Made by a program: the position numbers and the translations under genes
Notes under the pieces: model-generated
Seen by the model: only the letters and a program-made list of their open reading frames with translations
What the model was told of the DNA's origin: nothing
Databases searched by the model: none
Shown here: positions 31,899 to 39,028 of the stretch, piece after piece
Layout of the letters: every line of letters starts with the position of its first letter
Numbering within the stretch: the stretch's first letter is position 1
NCBI GenBank assembly: GCA_035384565.1
Contig: DAOOIT010000053.1
Coordinates: 1-40,904, forward strand
Source: Planctomycetota bacterium
GTDB taxonomy: Bacteria; Planctomycetota; PUPC01; DSUN01
Length of the DNA: 40,904 nt
Reading direction: 5' to 3'

Positions 31899-33014
31899 TC
31901 ATTGCCCCCGGATGTCCTTCAGCGCGGCTCGGAGGGCCTCGGGCGGCACCTCGATGGCGTATTGGCCACACGGCGCATAGACCTGGCCGATCGCCTCGAT
32001 GAGCACGAAGCGCGGGGCGCCGCCGCGGGCCTTCTTGTCCCGCGTCATGAGATCGGTCAGTTGCGTATCCCGAAGCCCCTGCGGCAGGTGTACGGGCATG
32101 CCCAGACGCTCCAGCACGGCCACGCAACGGCGCGAGACGGCGGGCGCGGTCACGCCCAGGCGCTCGCCGAGGCGGCAGGCTCCCACGATGCCGATTGCCA
32201 CCGCCTCGCCGTGGAGGAGCGCGTAGCCCGTGGCCGACTCGACGGCGTGGCCGATGGTGTGACCGAAGTTCAGTATCCGCCGCAGGTTAGCCTCCTCGGG
32301 GTCGCGGAACACGACGTCGCCTTTGATGGCGCAGTTGCGGAGCGCCAACTCGGTGAGCGTCGCCGGGTCGCGGGCGAGCACCTCGACCAGGTGGGCCTCC
32401 AGAAAGTCCAGATAGCCCACATCAGCGATGAGGGCGTGTTTGACCGACTCCACCAGGCCGGCGCGGTAGTGGCGATCGTCGAGGGTCGCGAGCGTCGCCA
32501 CATCTATATATACGGCAAGCGGATGGGAGAAGGCACCGTAGGCGTTCTTCGACAACTGGCTGTCCACCCCCACCTTGCCGCCGATGGCCGAGTCGGCCTG
32601 GGCGACCGTGGTGGTGGGCACCTGGACGCAGGGTACGCCGCGCTTGAAGATGGCGGCGGCGAAGCCCGCCACGTCGCCCACCACGCCGCCCCCCAGGGCG
32701 ATGAGCGTGGTGTCGCGGCCATAACGCTCGCGTTCAAGGACACTTACGATGGACTCGACCGTGCGGAGCGTCTTTGCCCCCTCGCCCGGCGGCTCGATGA
32801 CGAACGCGCCGATGCCTGTCGCGCCCGCCAGCGTGGCCAAGTGGCCCGCGCGTTGGACGTTGGAGTCCGTGACCACGAACAAGCGATTGGCGTCGCGCCC
32901 GGGTCTCAGTTCAGGCACGAGCCCCCCTAGAATGCCCCTGCCCACGCGTACCTCGTAGCGCGACTCTGCCCGCGAGGGGATTCGCACCGTGTGGATGTGG
33001 ACGCCTGTGGGCAC
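31899..33014 (-). CDS. aroB: 3-dehydroquinate synthase
   Basis: Protein of 371 residues, the usual length. It closes the ring of DAHP to 3-dehydroquinate, the second step of the shikimate pathway, using NAD and zinc. Visible motifs: LGGGVVGD (107-114) for NAD, PTTTVAQADSAIGGK (133-147), GLVESVKHAL (186-195), and NFGHTIGHAVE (249-259). Likely zinc ligands are E189, H252 and H268. GTG at 33014 is the start, with GGGAG further upstream. No other shikimate gene is present; instead an aldolase follows. Because dehydroquinate-synthase relatives also cyclise sedoheptulose 7-phosphate, a sugar cyclase role is possible, but the residues look standard for AroB. Confidence 0.95.
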   Translation of the reverse strand: MPTGVHIHTVRIPSRAESRYEVRVGRGILGGLVPELRPGRDANRLFVVTDSNVQRAGHLATLAGATGIGAFVIEPPGEGAKTLRTVESIVSVLERERYGRDTTLIALGGGVVGDVAGFAAAIFKRGVPCVQVPTTTVAQADSAIGGKVGVDSQLSKNAYGAFSHPLAVYIDVATLATLDDRHYRAGLVESVKHALIADVGYLDFLEAHLVEVLARDPATLTELALRNCAIKGDVVFRDPEEANLRRILNFGHTIGHAVESATGYALLHGEAVAIGIVGACRLGERLGVTAPAVSRRCVAVLERLGMPVHLPQGLRDTQLTDLMTRDKKARGGAPRFVLIEAIGQVYAPCGQYAIEVPPEALRAALKDIRGQ

Positions 33015-33065
33015 CTGCCTTCGCTCCCGGCACTGGGTATCGGGGAAACAAACACCAGGGGCAAG

Positions 33066-33094
33066 ATCATATCGCCAATGGGCGTCGAAAGCAA
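33066..33094 (-). promoter_or_regulatory. Promoter of the aroB-aldolase operon
   Basis: Minus strand: TTGCTT (33089-33094), 17 bases, TATGAT (33066-33071). The leader before aroB would be about 45 bases. Confidence 0.55.
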
Positions 33095-33133
33095 GCGCGC
33101 GAAGCGAAGCGGGGCAGGCTGGCGCAACCTCAA

Positions 33134-33163
33134 GACTCCCCAGACTCGGCAGGCCTTCTGGGG
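33134..33163 (-). repeat. Hairpin with 9-base spacing, directly 3' of the toroid lipoprotein gene
   Basis: GACTC occurs at 33134 and 33143, 9 bases apart. CCCCAGA (33138-33144) pairs with TCTGGGG (33157-33163). On the minus strand the hairpin follows the TAG stop codon (33165-33167) with one intervening base. It shares a 12-mer with the element at 30878. Confidence 0.65.
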
Positions 33164-33164
33164 G

Positions 33165-34358
33165 CTAGCTAGCGGGCAGGCAGCGCACCAGGCTCATGAG
33201 GGCGAAGGCGGTGCCGTACGCTTGATGGTAGTCGTAGAGCGGGTAATCCCACCACGAGCCGTCCTTCTCCTGGCGCGCGAGCAGGATGTGGGCGAGGTGG
33301 CCCTGGAAGCAAGGGCGATCGGCAGGGTCCAACTGGCCGATGCACAAGGCGGCATAGTAGTGGCCGAAGTAGTAGAAGTAGCCGGCGACCTGGAACCAGG
33401 ATTCGTGCGGGATCGGCCTCTTGGCGCCGATGCCCAGCCAGTCGTTGCGGGCGAAGAGGCGGTTGAGCCAGGCCTTGAGGATGCCATCGGTCACCGTGGT
33501 GTCGCCCCAGAGGCGCATGGCGATGTTGCCGGCCTGGGAGCGGCCCAAACTGCCGCCGGGGAGGTTGATATTGGCCCTGGGCCACCAGCGGTGGTTCTCG
33601 CTGTAGAGGTAGGTGAAGTCGGGGCTCCGCTGGCGCCGCATCGTGGCCATGGCCCGCTCGACCAGACGGTTGGGCACGGCGACGCCGGCGGCCTTGGCCT
33701 CGTGGAGCGCGACGAGCGCGGCGGCCGTGGTGAAGCTCGTGGGGTGGCTGTCGGGCCTCTGCGTGTGGGCGCCGAAGTCGTAGTAGCCCCAGCCGCCGGC
33801 CACGGATTCGTAGCGTTCGAGCATCTGGACCTGCTCCTGCGCCAGCTTCAGAAGCCGGTCGCGGCGGGCGGGGTCGGCGGCGTGGCGCTCCGCGAGGCGC
33901 ACGAGGGCCTGGATGCCGTAGGCGTGGCTCCAGCAGTTGTAGAGGGCCGCCGGCTCGGCGCGGCGCACGCGGGGCAGGTTGGCCACGAGCCAGGCCTCAC
34001 CCCGGTCAATCGCTTCGCTGGCCTGAGCGCCCCCAGCTTCGATGAGCGCCGCCACGGCGAGCGCCGTCACGGCGCCGTGGAACGCGTGGTGCGCGCCGGG
34101 CACGGGGGCGTAGATGTTCAGGCCCTTCGTGCGGCGGGCCGAGCCCCACGAGCCGTCCTTGTTCTGGGTCGTAAGGAGGAACTGGACGCCGCGCTGGATG
34201 GCCTGCTCGACGGCCTGGCGCGCTGGGGGCGTGATGGGCCTGGGCTTGGGCCCCCGCTCGGCCAGCGGCACGCGCGCGCACCCCGCGAGCGCGATGGTCA
34301 GAGCCAGCGCCCACCTGCTCAGTCCGCACTCCGCACTCTGCACTCCGCACTCGCTCAC
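33165..34358 (-). CDS. Alpha/alpha-toroid lipoprotein (prenyltransferase/squalene-cyclase-like repeats)
   Basis: Protein of 397 residues. GTG at 34358 overlaps the TGA of the upstream HlyD-type gene, GTGA, indicating coupled translation. A signal peptide ends in a clear lipobox, LAGC, near residue 27. The rest is helical with QW-like repeats (QFLLTTQNKDGSWG, LLARQEKDGSWWDY) characteristic of alpha/alpha-toroid folds of terpene cyclases and protein prenyltransferases. Acidic DxDD-type catalytic motifs of squalene cyclases were not found, so it is probably a binding protein rather than a cyclase. The N-terminus before the lipobox is made from a 7-base repeat array. Confidence 0.82.
   Translation of the reverse strand: MSECGVQSAECGLSRWALALTIALAGCARVPLAERGPKPRPITPPARQAVEQAIQRGVQFLLTTQNKDGSWGSARRTKGLNIYAPVPGAHHAFHGAVTALAVAALIEAGGAQASEAIDRGEAWLVANLPRVRRAEPAALYNCWSHAYGIQALVRLAERHAADPARRDRLLKLAQEQVQMLERYESVAGGWGYYDFGAHTQRPDSHPTSFTTAAALVALHEAKAAGVAVPNRLVERAMATMRRQRSPDFTYLYSENHRWWPRANINLPGGSLGRSQAGNIAMRLWGDTTVTDGILKAWLNRLFARNDWLGIGAKRPIPHESWFQVAGYFYYFGHYYAALCIGQLDPADRPCFQGHLAHILLARQEKDGSWWDYPLYDYHQAYGTAFALMSLVRCLPAS
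34321..34348. repeat. 7-base-period repeat array at the start of the toroid gene
   Basis: Plus strand: AGTCCGC ACTCCGC ACTCTGC ACTCCGC. Same heptamer core as the arrays at 20392 and 27229. On the coding (minus) strand it encodes residues 4-13 of the lipoprotein, between its GTG start and its signal peptide. Confidence 0.8.
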
Positions 34359-35824
34359 TTCTCGGGCCTCTCGAGCAGCACCACGTCGCCCGCGCTCAGC
34401 CCCTTGGTGATCTCGGCCTTGCCGTCGGACCGGCGCCCGACGGTGACCGCGCGCTTCTCGGACCCGCCTTCGGCCTTCTGGACCCAGACGAACGTGGCCT
34501 CGCCCTCCGTGGCCAGCGCGGCCACGGGCACGGCCAGGGCATCTCGCTTCTCGTACGACGTGAGCTTCACGTTGGCGTTCATCCCGGGAACCAGCGGCGG
34601 CGCGCCCGGGGGCACGGTGACGCGGAACTTCGCCTCGAAGTTCCCGGGCGTGACGGGCACGGGCGACAGGCTGTCGAGGCTCGCGGCGAGCTTTGTGCTG
34701 GGGAAGCCGACCGGCACGACCTCGGCTTCGCCGCCAGGGGCCACGCGCTCCAACTGCTCCTCGGGCACGGCGGCACGCACGAAGAGGTCCTTGGCCACGA
34801 CCACCGACATCACGACGTCGTGCGGCTTGAGCTGCGCGCCGCGTTCGAGGGTCTGGCCGAGTCTCGGCCAGGCCCCGCGCACGCAGCCGCCCATGTACAC
34901 CACGCCGTCGCAGGGGGCCTTCACGACCATCGCCTCGCGGTCCTTCTTCATCTTGGCCAGCCGTTCGGCGGCCTTCGCCTGGTCGGTCTTGCCTTTCTCG
35001 ACGTCCAGCCGCTTCTTCGTGAGCGAAGCCGGGATGGCCACCTTGGCCTTCACCAGGCCGACCGCCTGGCGCGTGGCGCTTTCTTTGGTCGCGATGTCCT
35101 GGCGCGGAAGCTCGATGCGGAGCGTCTGGTCGGACTTCTGCTTCGCGAGTTCAAGGGCGAACTTGGCCCGTTCGACCGTGTCGCGCTGGCGCTTGAGGAT
35201 GATCTCCTCCGTCTCCTCGGTCAGGTCGTCGGCCTTGTACATCTTCTCGAGCTGGCGCAGCTCCTCGGTCTCGTATTCGAGGTAGTTCGTGGCGTTCTGG
35301 ACGGCGACGTGCGCCTGCTTCACCGCCATCGGGCGGTCGGTCTCCGTGTAGCGCTGGAGGTCCTCGTCGGCGTACTGCTTGGCGCGCTCGGCGGCGGCGA
35401 GGTCCATGGCGAGCGTCTTCTCGGCCGCGGCGAGTTCCTCCAGGGCCACCTTCAGCGCGGGGTCCATCTGCGCCAGGGCGGCCTCGGCGTCCTTGATCGC
35501 CTCGTCAATCTTCTGCGGGTCGAGCGACAGGATCACGTCGCCCTTCTTCACCGGGGTGCCCGGCGCGGCGGCCTCGAGCACCGTGAGCTCGGCCCAGGCT
35601 TCGGGGCGGAAGACCACCTCGGCGACGTGGGGGGTCTCGAAAACGCCCTTGAGTTGCGCCTCGACCTTGAAGAGTTCGGGCTTCACCGTGTGCGTGGTGG
35701 GCTTCGGCGCCTCTTTGGGCGCGTCCTTGGGTGCCTCCTTCGCCGCCTCGCCGGCGCCGGCGTGCCGCGCTGCCAGCGCCACGAGCACCACCAGCAGCCC
35801 CCCAGCCATCGTGCGTCGTCTCAC
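34355..35824 (-). CDS. HlyD-family periplasmic adaptor (membrane fusion) protein
   Basis: Protein of 489 residues. GTG at 35824 is chosen because AGGAGG (35832-35837) precedes it. A signal peptide (GGLLVVLVALAARHAGA) is followed by a Lys/Pro-rich linker of KEAPKDAP repeats (residues 29-41). The first lipoyl half begins near residue 60, a long alpha-helical hairpin (coiled coil) spans about 110-300, and the second lipoyl half (VVKAPCDGVVYMGG) plus beta-barrel follow. Such proteins link an inner-membrane transporter to the outer membrane. No transporter or outer-membrane channel gene is in the window, so its partner lies elsewhere or it is an orphan. It is cotranscribed with the toroid lipoprotein downstream. 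Confidence 0.9.
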   Translation of the reverse strand: MRRRTMAGGLLVVLVALAARHAGAGEAAKEAPKDAPKEAPKPTTHTVKPELFKVEAQLKGVFETPHVAEVVFRPEAWAELTVLEAAAPGTPVKKGDVILSLDPQKIDEAIKDAEAALAQMDPALKVALEELAAAEKTLAMDLAAAERAKQYADEDLQRYTETDRPMAVKQAHVAVQNATNYLEYETEELRQLEKMYKADDLTEETEEIILKRQRDTVERAKFALELAKQKSDQTLRIELPRQDIATKESATRQAVGLVKAKVAIPASLTKKRLDVEKGKTDQAKAAERLAKMKKDREAMVVKAPCDGVVYMGGCVRGAWPRLGQTLERGAQLKPHDVVMSVVVAKDLFVRAAVPEEQLERVAPGGEAEVVPVGFPSTKLAASLDSLSPVPVTPGNFEAKFRVTVPPGAPPLVPGMNANVKLTSYEKRDALAVPVAALATEGEATFVWVQKAEGGSEKRAVTVGRRSDGKAEITKGLSAGDVVLLERPEK

Positions 35825-35865
35825 GGTCGTCCTCCTGGAGTCCGGGTGTTCAGCCTTGCTCCATC

Positions 35866-35894
35866 CATATACCTGAGATCGCAGCCCGGATCAA
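35866..35894 (-). promoter_or_regulatory. Promoter of the HlyD-type/toroid operon
   Basis: Minus strand: TTGATC (35889-35894), 17 bases, TATATG (35866-35871). It stands nearly back to back with the promoter at 35903-35931. Confidence 0.55.
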
Positions 35895-35902
35895 GCGCGG
35901 GT

Positions 35903-35931
35903 TTGCAGCGGGTGCCCAGCCACGCTAGAAT
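35903..35931 (+). promoter_or_regulatory. Promoter of the GH-A/GH4 operon
   Basis: TTGCAG (35903-35908), 17 bases, TAGAAT (35926-35931). The -35 boxes of this and the divergent promoter are 8 bases apart. Confidence 0.55.
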
Positions 35932-35970
35932 GGCCGCAGGTGCACGGCCGGAACCCTCGGGAGATCGCTC

Positions 35971-37407
35971 GTGCCGGGCATGGCTCGCCGCACTTTCCTG
36001 AAGTCCGGGGCTCTGGCCGCGGCAGCGTGGGGCCCCGCGGCGGCGCTCGCTGCCGAGGCCCCGCATTCCGCCATCGCCTTCGAGGCCATCGGCGTGGTGG
36101 CGCCCCGCGACGCGCGCGCCATCGCGGCCTCGCCGCTGTCGGTGGGCTTCGAGACTCTCGACCGCCGGCACTTCGACCCGGCCCGCGCCTGTCCGCTGCT
36201 GGCGAAGCTGGGCGCCAAGTGGGCGCGCTGCCAGACGGGCTGGTGCCGCTGCGAGACCGAGAGGGGCAAGCACGATTTCGCCTGGCTCGACGACGTGGTC
36301 GACTCCTTGCTGAAGATCGGCGTTCAGCCGTGGTTCAACCTGGGCTACGGCAACAGGCTCTACACGCCCGATGCCGACGACGCAGCGGTCGGCTGGGCGC
36401 CGGTATTCGACGACGCGGCCCGCCAGGCCTGGGTGCGTTTCGTGCGGGCCGTCGCCCAGCACTTCGCCGGCCGCGTGAAGCACTGGGAGCTGTGGAACGA
36501 GCCGAACATCGCCCAGTTCTGGAAGCCGGCCAAGCCCGAAGCGGCCGACTATGTGGCCCTCGTGAAGCTCACGGCGCCCGAGATTCGCAAGGCCGTGCCC
36601 GACGCGGTGCTCATCGGCGGCGCCACTGCGGGCATCCCCATGCCCTACATCAAGGCCTGCCTCGACGCCGGCCTGGCCGAGCACGTGGACAAGCTTTCGT
36701 ACCACCCCTACCGCCCAGTGCCCGAGGCCGGCTACGACGGCGAGATCGCCGCCCTCCGCAAGCTGCTCGACGGCTACAGGAAAGGCGTCGCCCTCTGGCA
36801 GGGCGAATGTGGCTGCCCCTCGCAGGGCGGCAAGGAGAGCACCGGGGCGCTCGCCAACCTGGACTGGGACGAGGCGCGCCAGGCCAAGTGGCTGCTGCGC
36901 CGCATCCTCTCGGACCTGCGCCTCGGCGTCGAGCTGACGAGCTATTTTCACACGGTAGACCTCGTGGGCTATCGCGGGAAGACGAATTTCAAAGGCCTGC
37001 TGCGCGGGACCGACTACACGCCCAAACCCGCCTATTTCGCCTATCAGTGCCTGTGCGCCCTCTTCGACGCCGAAACGAAGCGGCGGCCCGACCTCACGCT
37101 CGCCCTCGTCGGCCAGCAGAAGGCGAACCTCCAGGACGCCGCGTTCGCCCGCCAGGGCAAGGCCATCCACGCCTACTGGCTCCCCGCGAGCCTTCAGGCT
37201 CCCTTCGAGCCGCGCACGCTGAACATGGAGGTCGCCACGGCGCCCGACGCCGCCCTTGCCGACCCCGTGCTCGTTGACCCCATGACGCGCCGCGTCCATA
37301 GGCTGCCCGGGGCCAGGACGGCCGGTCGCGCGCTGGCCCTCGAGAACGTGCCCGTGCTCGATTATCCCCTGCTCGTCACCGATCGGGCAGTCGCGTTGGC
37401 CCAATGA
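35971..37407 (+). CDS. Tat-exported clan GH-A glycosidase (GH39-like)
   Basis: Protein of 478 residues. GTG at 35971 is chosen because GGGAGA lies 6 bases upstream; an ATG at 35980 is the alternative and would still leave the signal. The N-terminus holds a twin-arginine motif, ARRTFLKSG (residues 5-13), and an Ala-rich hydrophobic stretch, so it should be exported folded by the Tat system. The barrel has LWNEPN with E177 as probable acid/base, SYHPY, and WQGEC with E279 as probable nucleophile. The closest family pattern is GH39, but Cys beside the nucleophile is unusual. Ten bases before the GH4 gene; one transcript is likely. Confidence 0.85.
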   Translation: MPGMARRTFLKSGALAAAAWGPAAALAAEAPHSAIAFEAIGVVAPRDARAIAASPLSVGFETLDRRHFDPARACPLLAKLGAKWARCQTGWCRCETERGKHDFAWLDDVVDSLLKIGVQPWFNLGYGNRLYTPDADDAAVGWAPVFDDAARQAWVRFVRAVAQHFAGRVKHWELWNEPNIAQFWKPAKPEAADYVALVKLTAPEIRKAVPDAVLIGGATAGIPMPYIKACLDAGLAEHVDKLSYHPYRPVPEAGYDGEIAALRKLLDGYRKGVALWQGECGCPSQGGKESTGALANLDWDEARQAKWLLRRILSDLRLGVELTSYFHTVDLVGYRGKTNFKGLLRGTDYTPKPAYFAYQCLCALFDAETKRRPDLTLALVGQQKANLQDAAFARQGKAIHAYWLPASLQAPFEPRTLNMEVATAPDAALADPVLVDPMTRRVHRLPGARTAGRALALENVPVLDYPLLVTDRAVALAQ

Positions 37408-37417
37408 GGAGAGAACG

Positions 37418-38803
37418 ATGAAGGCCGTGTTCGTCGGCGGCGGCGCCCACCGCCACCTGGGCATCCTGCGGGGCGCCATGGCCCGCCAGGGCATCTTCGA
37501 CGGCGGCGAGATCGCGCTGGTGGACCTCAACCTGCCGCGCGCCGAGGCGATGGGCCGCATGCTCCGGAAGACGCCCGAGTACGCCGCCCTCTCGTGCAAG
37601 GTCACGTGGACCGCCTCGCTCGACCGCGCGCTCGACGGCGCCGATGCGGTGAGCGTGGTGCTCATGGCCGGTTCGCCCCGCTCGTTCGCCCTCGGCCATC
37701 TGGCGAGCCAGAAGCACGGCTTCATGAGCTCCGACCAGCTCTCGCCGAACGGCGCCTTCCTGGCGCTCAAGGGCGGCCCCATCCTGATGAGCATCGCCCG
37801 GAAGATGGAGCGCCGCTGCCCCGAGGCCTGGCTCATAGACTTCGCCAACCCCGTGGCCGTGCTGAGCGCGGCGGTGAACAACCACACGAAGATCCGATGC
37901 CTCGGCGTGTGCGCCGGCTACCAGAATCACGCCTGGGATCTGCCGCGCCTGATGGGGCGTGACGAACTGTGCCACGACTTCGTGCTCGACGTCGCCGGCG
38001 TGAACCACCTCAGCTTCATCCTGGGCGGCACCTACCGGGGCCAGGACCTCTACAAGCTGCTGGCGAAGCACCTCACGCCCGACTGGCGCCCGCCCCGCTA
38101 CCAGCCGTGGTGGAACGCCGTCACGAAGCAGAACATCACCTACGGCCTCCGCCGCCTCGTCGAGCTGTTCCACAAGTTCGGCGTCGTGATCTTCTCCACC
38201 GAGGGCGACGGCATGGCCCACCTCTTCTACGAGCAGATGATGGCCCGCAACCAGACGCGGCTCACGCGGGCCGGCATCGAGGCCGGCCTCAGGTACGGCC
38301 CCAAGGCCCGCGAGGAGGCCGACCGGCGCTTCCGCGCGCTGCTCGACCGCGACCTCGATGCCGCCTTCTGGGCCGAGCACTGGAAGAGCGACTTCGCCTT
38401 CCGCCGCGAGGACCACGACATCATCGTCAAGATCCTCAGCGCCCTGGCCGGTCTGGGCGAGGAGCGAATCGTCGCCAGCCACCCCCACCGGGGCGCGGTG
38501 GACGGCTTCAAGGACCGCACGGTCCTCGAGTACTCGCAGCTTCTGGGCGCCCGGCGCTTCCGCGCGGCGGGCCGCTACGCCATCCCCGACGCCTTCCACG
38601 GCACGATCAGCGCCCTGGCCACCCACCAGACGCTGCTCGGCGACGCCATCGCCACCGAGGACCCCCGCACCCTCTACCACGCGCTCTACGCCTATCCCGT
38701 GAGGCACAACAGCCCGGCCGCGCACGCCCTCTACCGCGACCTGCTCGAGATCAACCGGGACGAGATTCCGAAGGCGTTCCAGGGCGCGGCAGCCTACTTC
38801 TGA
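37418..38803 (+). CDS. GH4-family NAD- and metal-dependent glycosidase
   Basis: Protein of 461 residues, within the normal size of GH4. These enzymes cleave alpha- or beta-glycosides (glucosides, galacturonides and others) by an oxidation-elimination route that needs NAD and a divalent metal. The N-terminal MKAVFVGGGAHRH is the dinucleotide-binding loop; DFANPV (141-146) follows it. C165 in GVCAGYQN and H197 in GVNHLSF match the metal-binding Cys and His. No signal peptide, so cytoplasmic. ATG at 37418 follows GAGGAGAG. Its operon partner is the exported GH-A enzyme, so it probably acts on the sugars released outside. The exact substrate is not determinable. Confidence 0.93.
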   Translation: MKAVFVGGGAHRHLGILRGAMARQGIFDGGEIALVDLNLPRAEAMGRMLRKTPEYAALSCKVTWTASLDRALDGADAVSVVLMAGSPRSFALGHLASQKHGFMSSDQLSPNGAFLALKGGPILMSIARKMERRCPEAWLIDFANPVAVLSAAVNNHTKIRCLGVCAGYQNHAWDLPRLMGRDELCHDFVLDVAGVNHLSFILGGTYRGQDLYKLLAKHLTPDWRPPRYQPWWNAVTKQNITYGLRRLVELFHKFGVVIFSTEGDGMAHLFYEQMMARNQTRLTRAGIEAGLRYGPKAREEADRRFRALLDRDLDAAFWAEHWKSDFAFRREDHDIIVKILSALAGLGEERIVASHPHRGAVDGFKDRTVLEYSQLLGARRFRAAGRYAIPDAFHGTISALATHQTLLGDAIATEDPRTLYHALYAYPVRHNSPAAHALYRDLLEINRDEIPKAFQGAAAYF

Positions 38804-39028
38804 ATGGCTTGCAACATCTCAGCCGGATGAACGGAGCGCCTGGAGTGCGGCCTCCGGGCCGGAGGGGAAGGGGGGAGCGGCATCCCCGAGGCTCGGTTCG
38901 GTTGTCCTGGGCAATGGCTGCCCGCCCGCACGTTCCAAGGCAGCCTGAAGGCTCCTCGGGCGGACCGAGGGCGTGTCGGGCATTCCGGAGCGTCTGTGCG
39001 TCTGCGGGCGGGAGGCCCGGTGCAGGCG
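38804..39028. other. Gap between convergent genes with hairpin
   Basis: CCTCCGG-G-CCGGAGG (38851-38865) can form a strong GC stem usable from either strand, but no T-tract follows, so a terminator role is uncertain. A GCCTGAAGGC core (38943-38952) matches the 29-bp repeat at 28349. Confidence 0.4.

Noticed and set aside
34355..35824. Complete efflux system
   Set aside because: Only the adaptor is present; no ABC, RND or outer-membrane channel gene was found in the window.
35821..37887. Minus-strand frame opposite the Tat-exported GH-A gene
   Set aside because: It is out of keeping with the clear motifs on the plus strand and lacks a ribosome binding site.
20083..38803. Bacteroidetes-type polysaccharide utilisation locus
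   Set aside because: There is no SusC/SusD pair, hybrid sensor or extracytoplasmic sigma factor, and genes lie on both strands with separate promoters.
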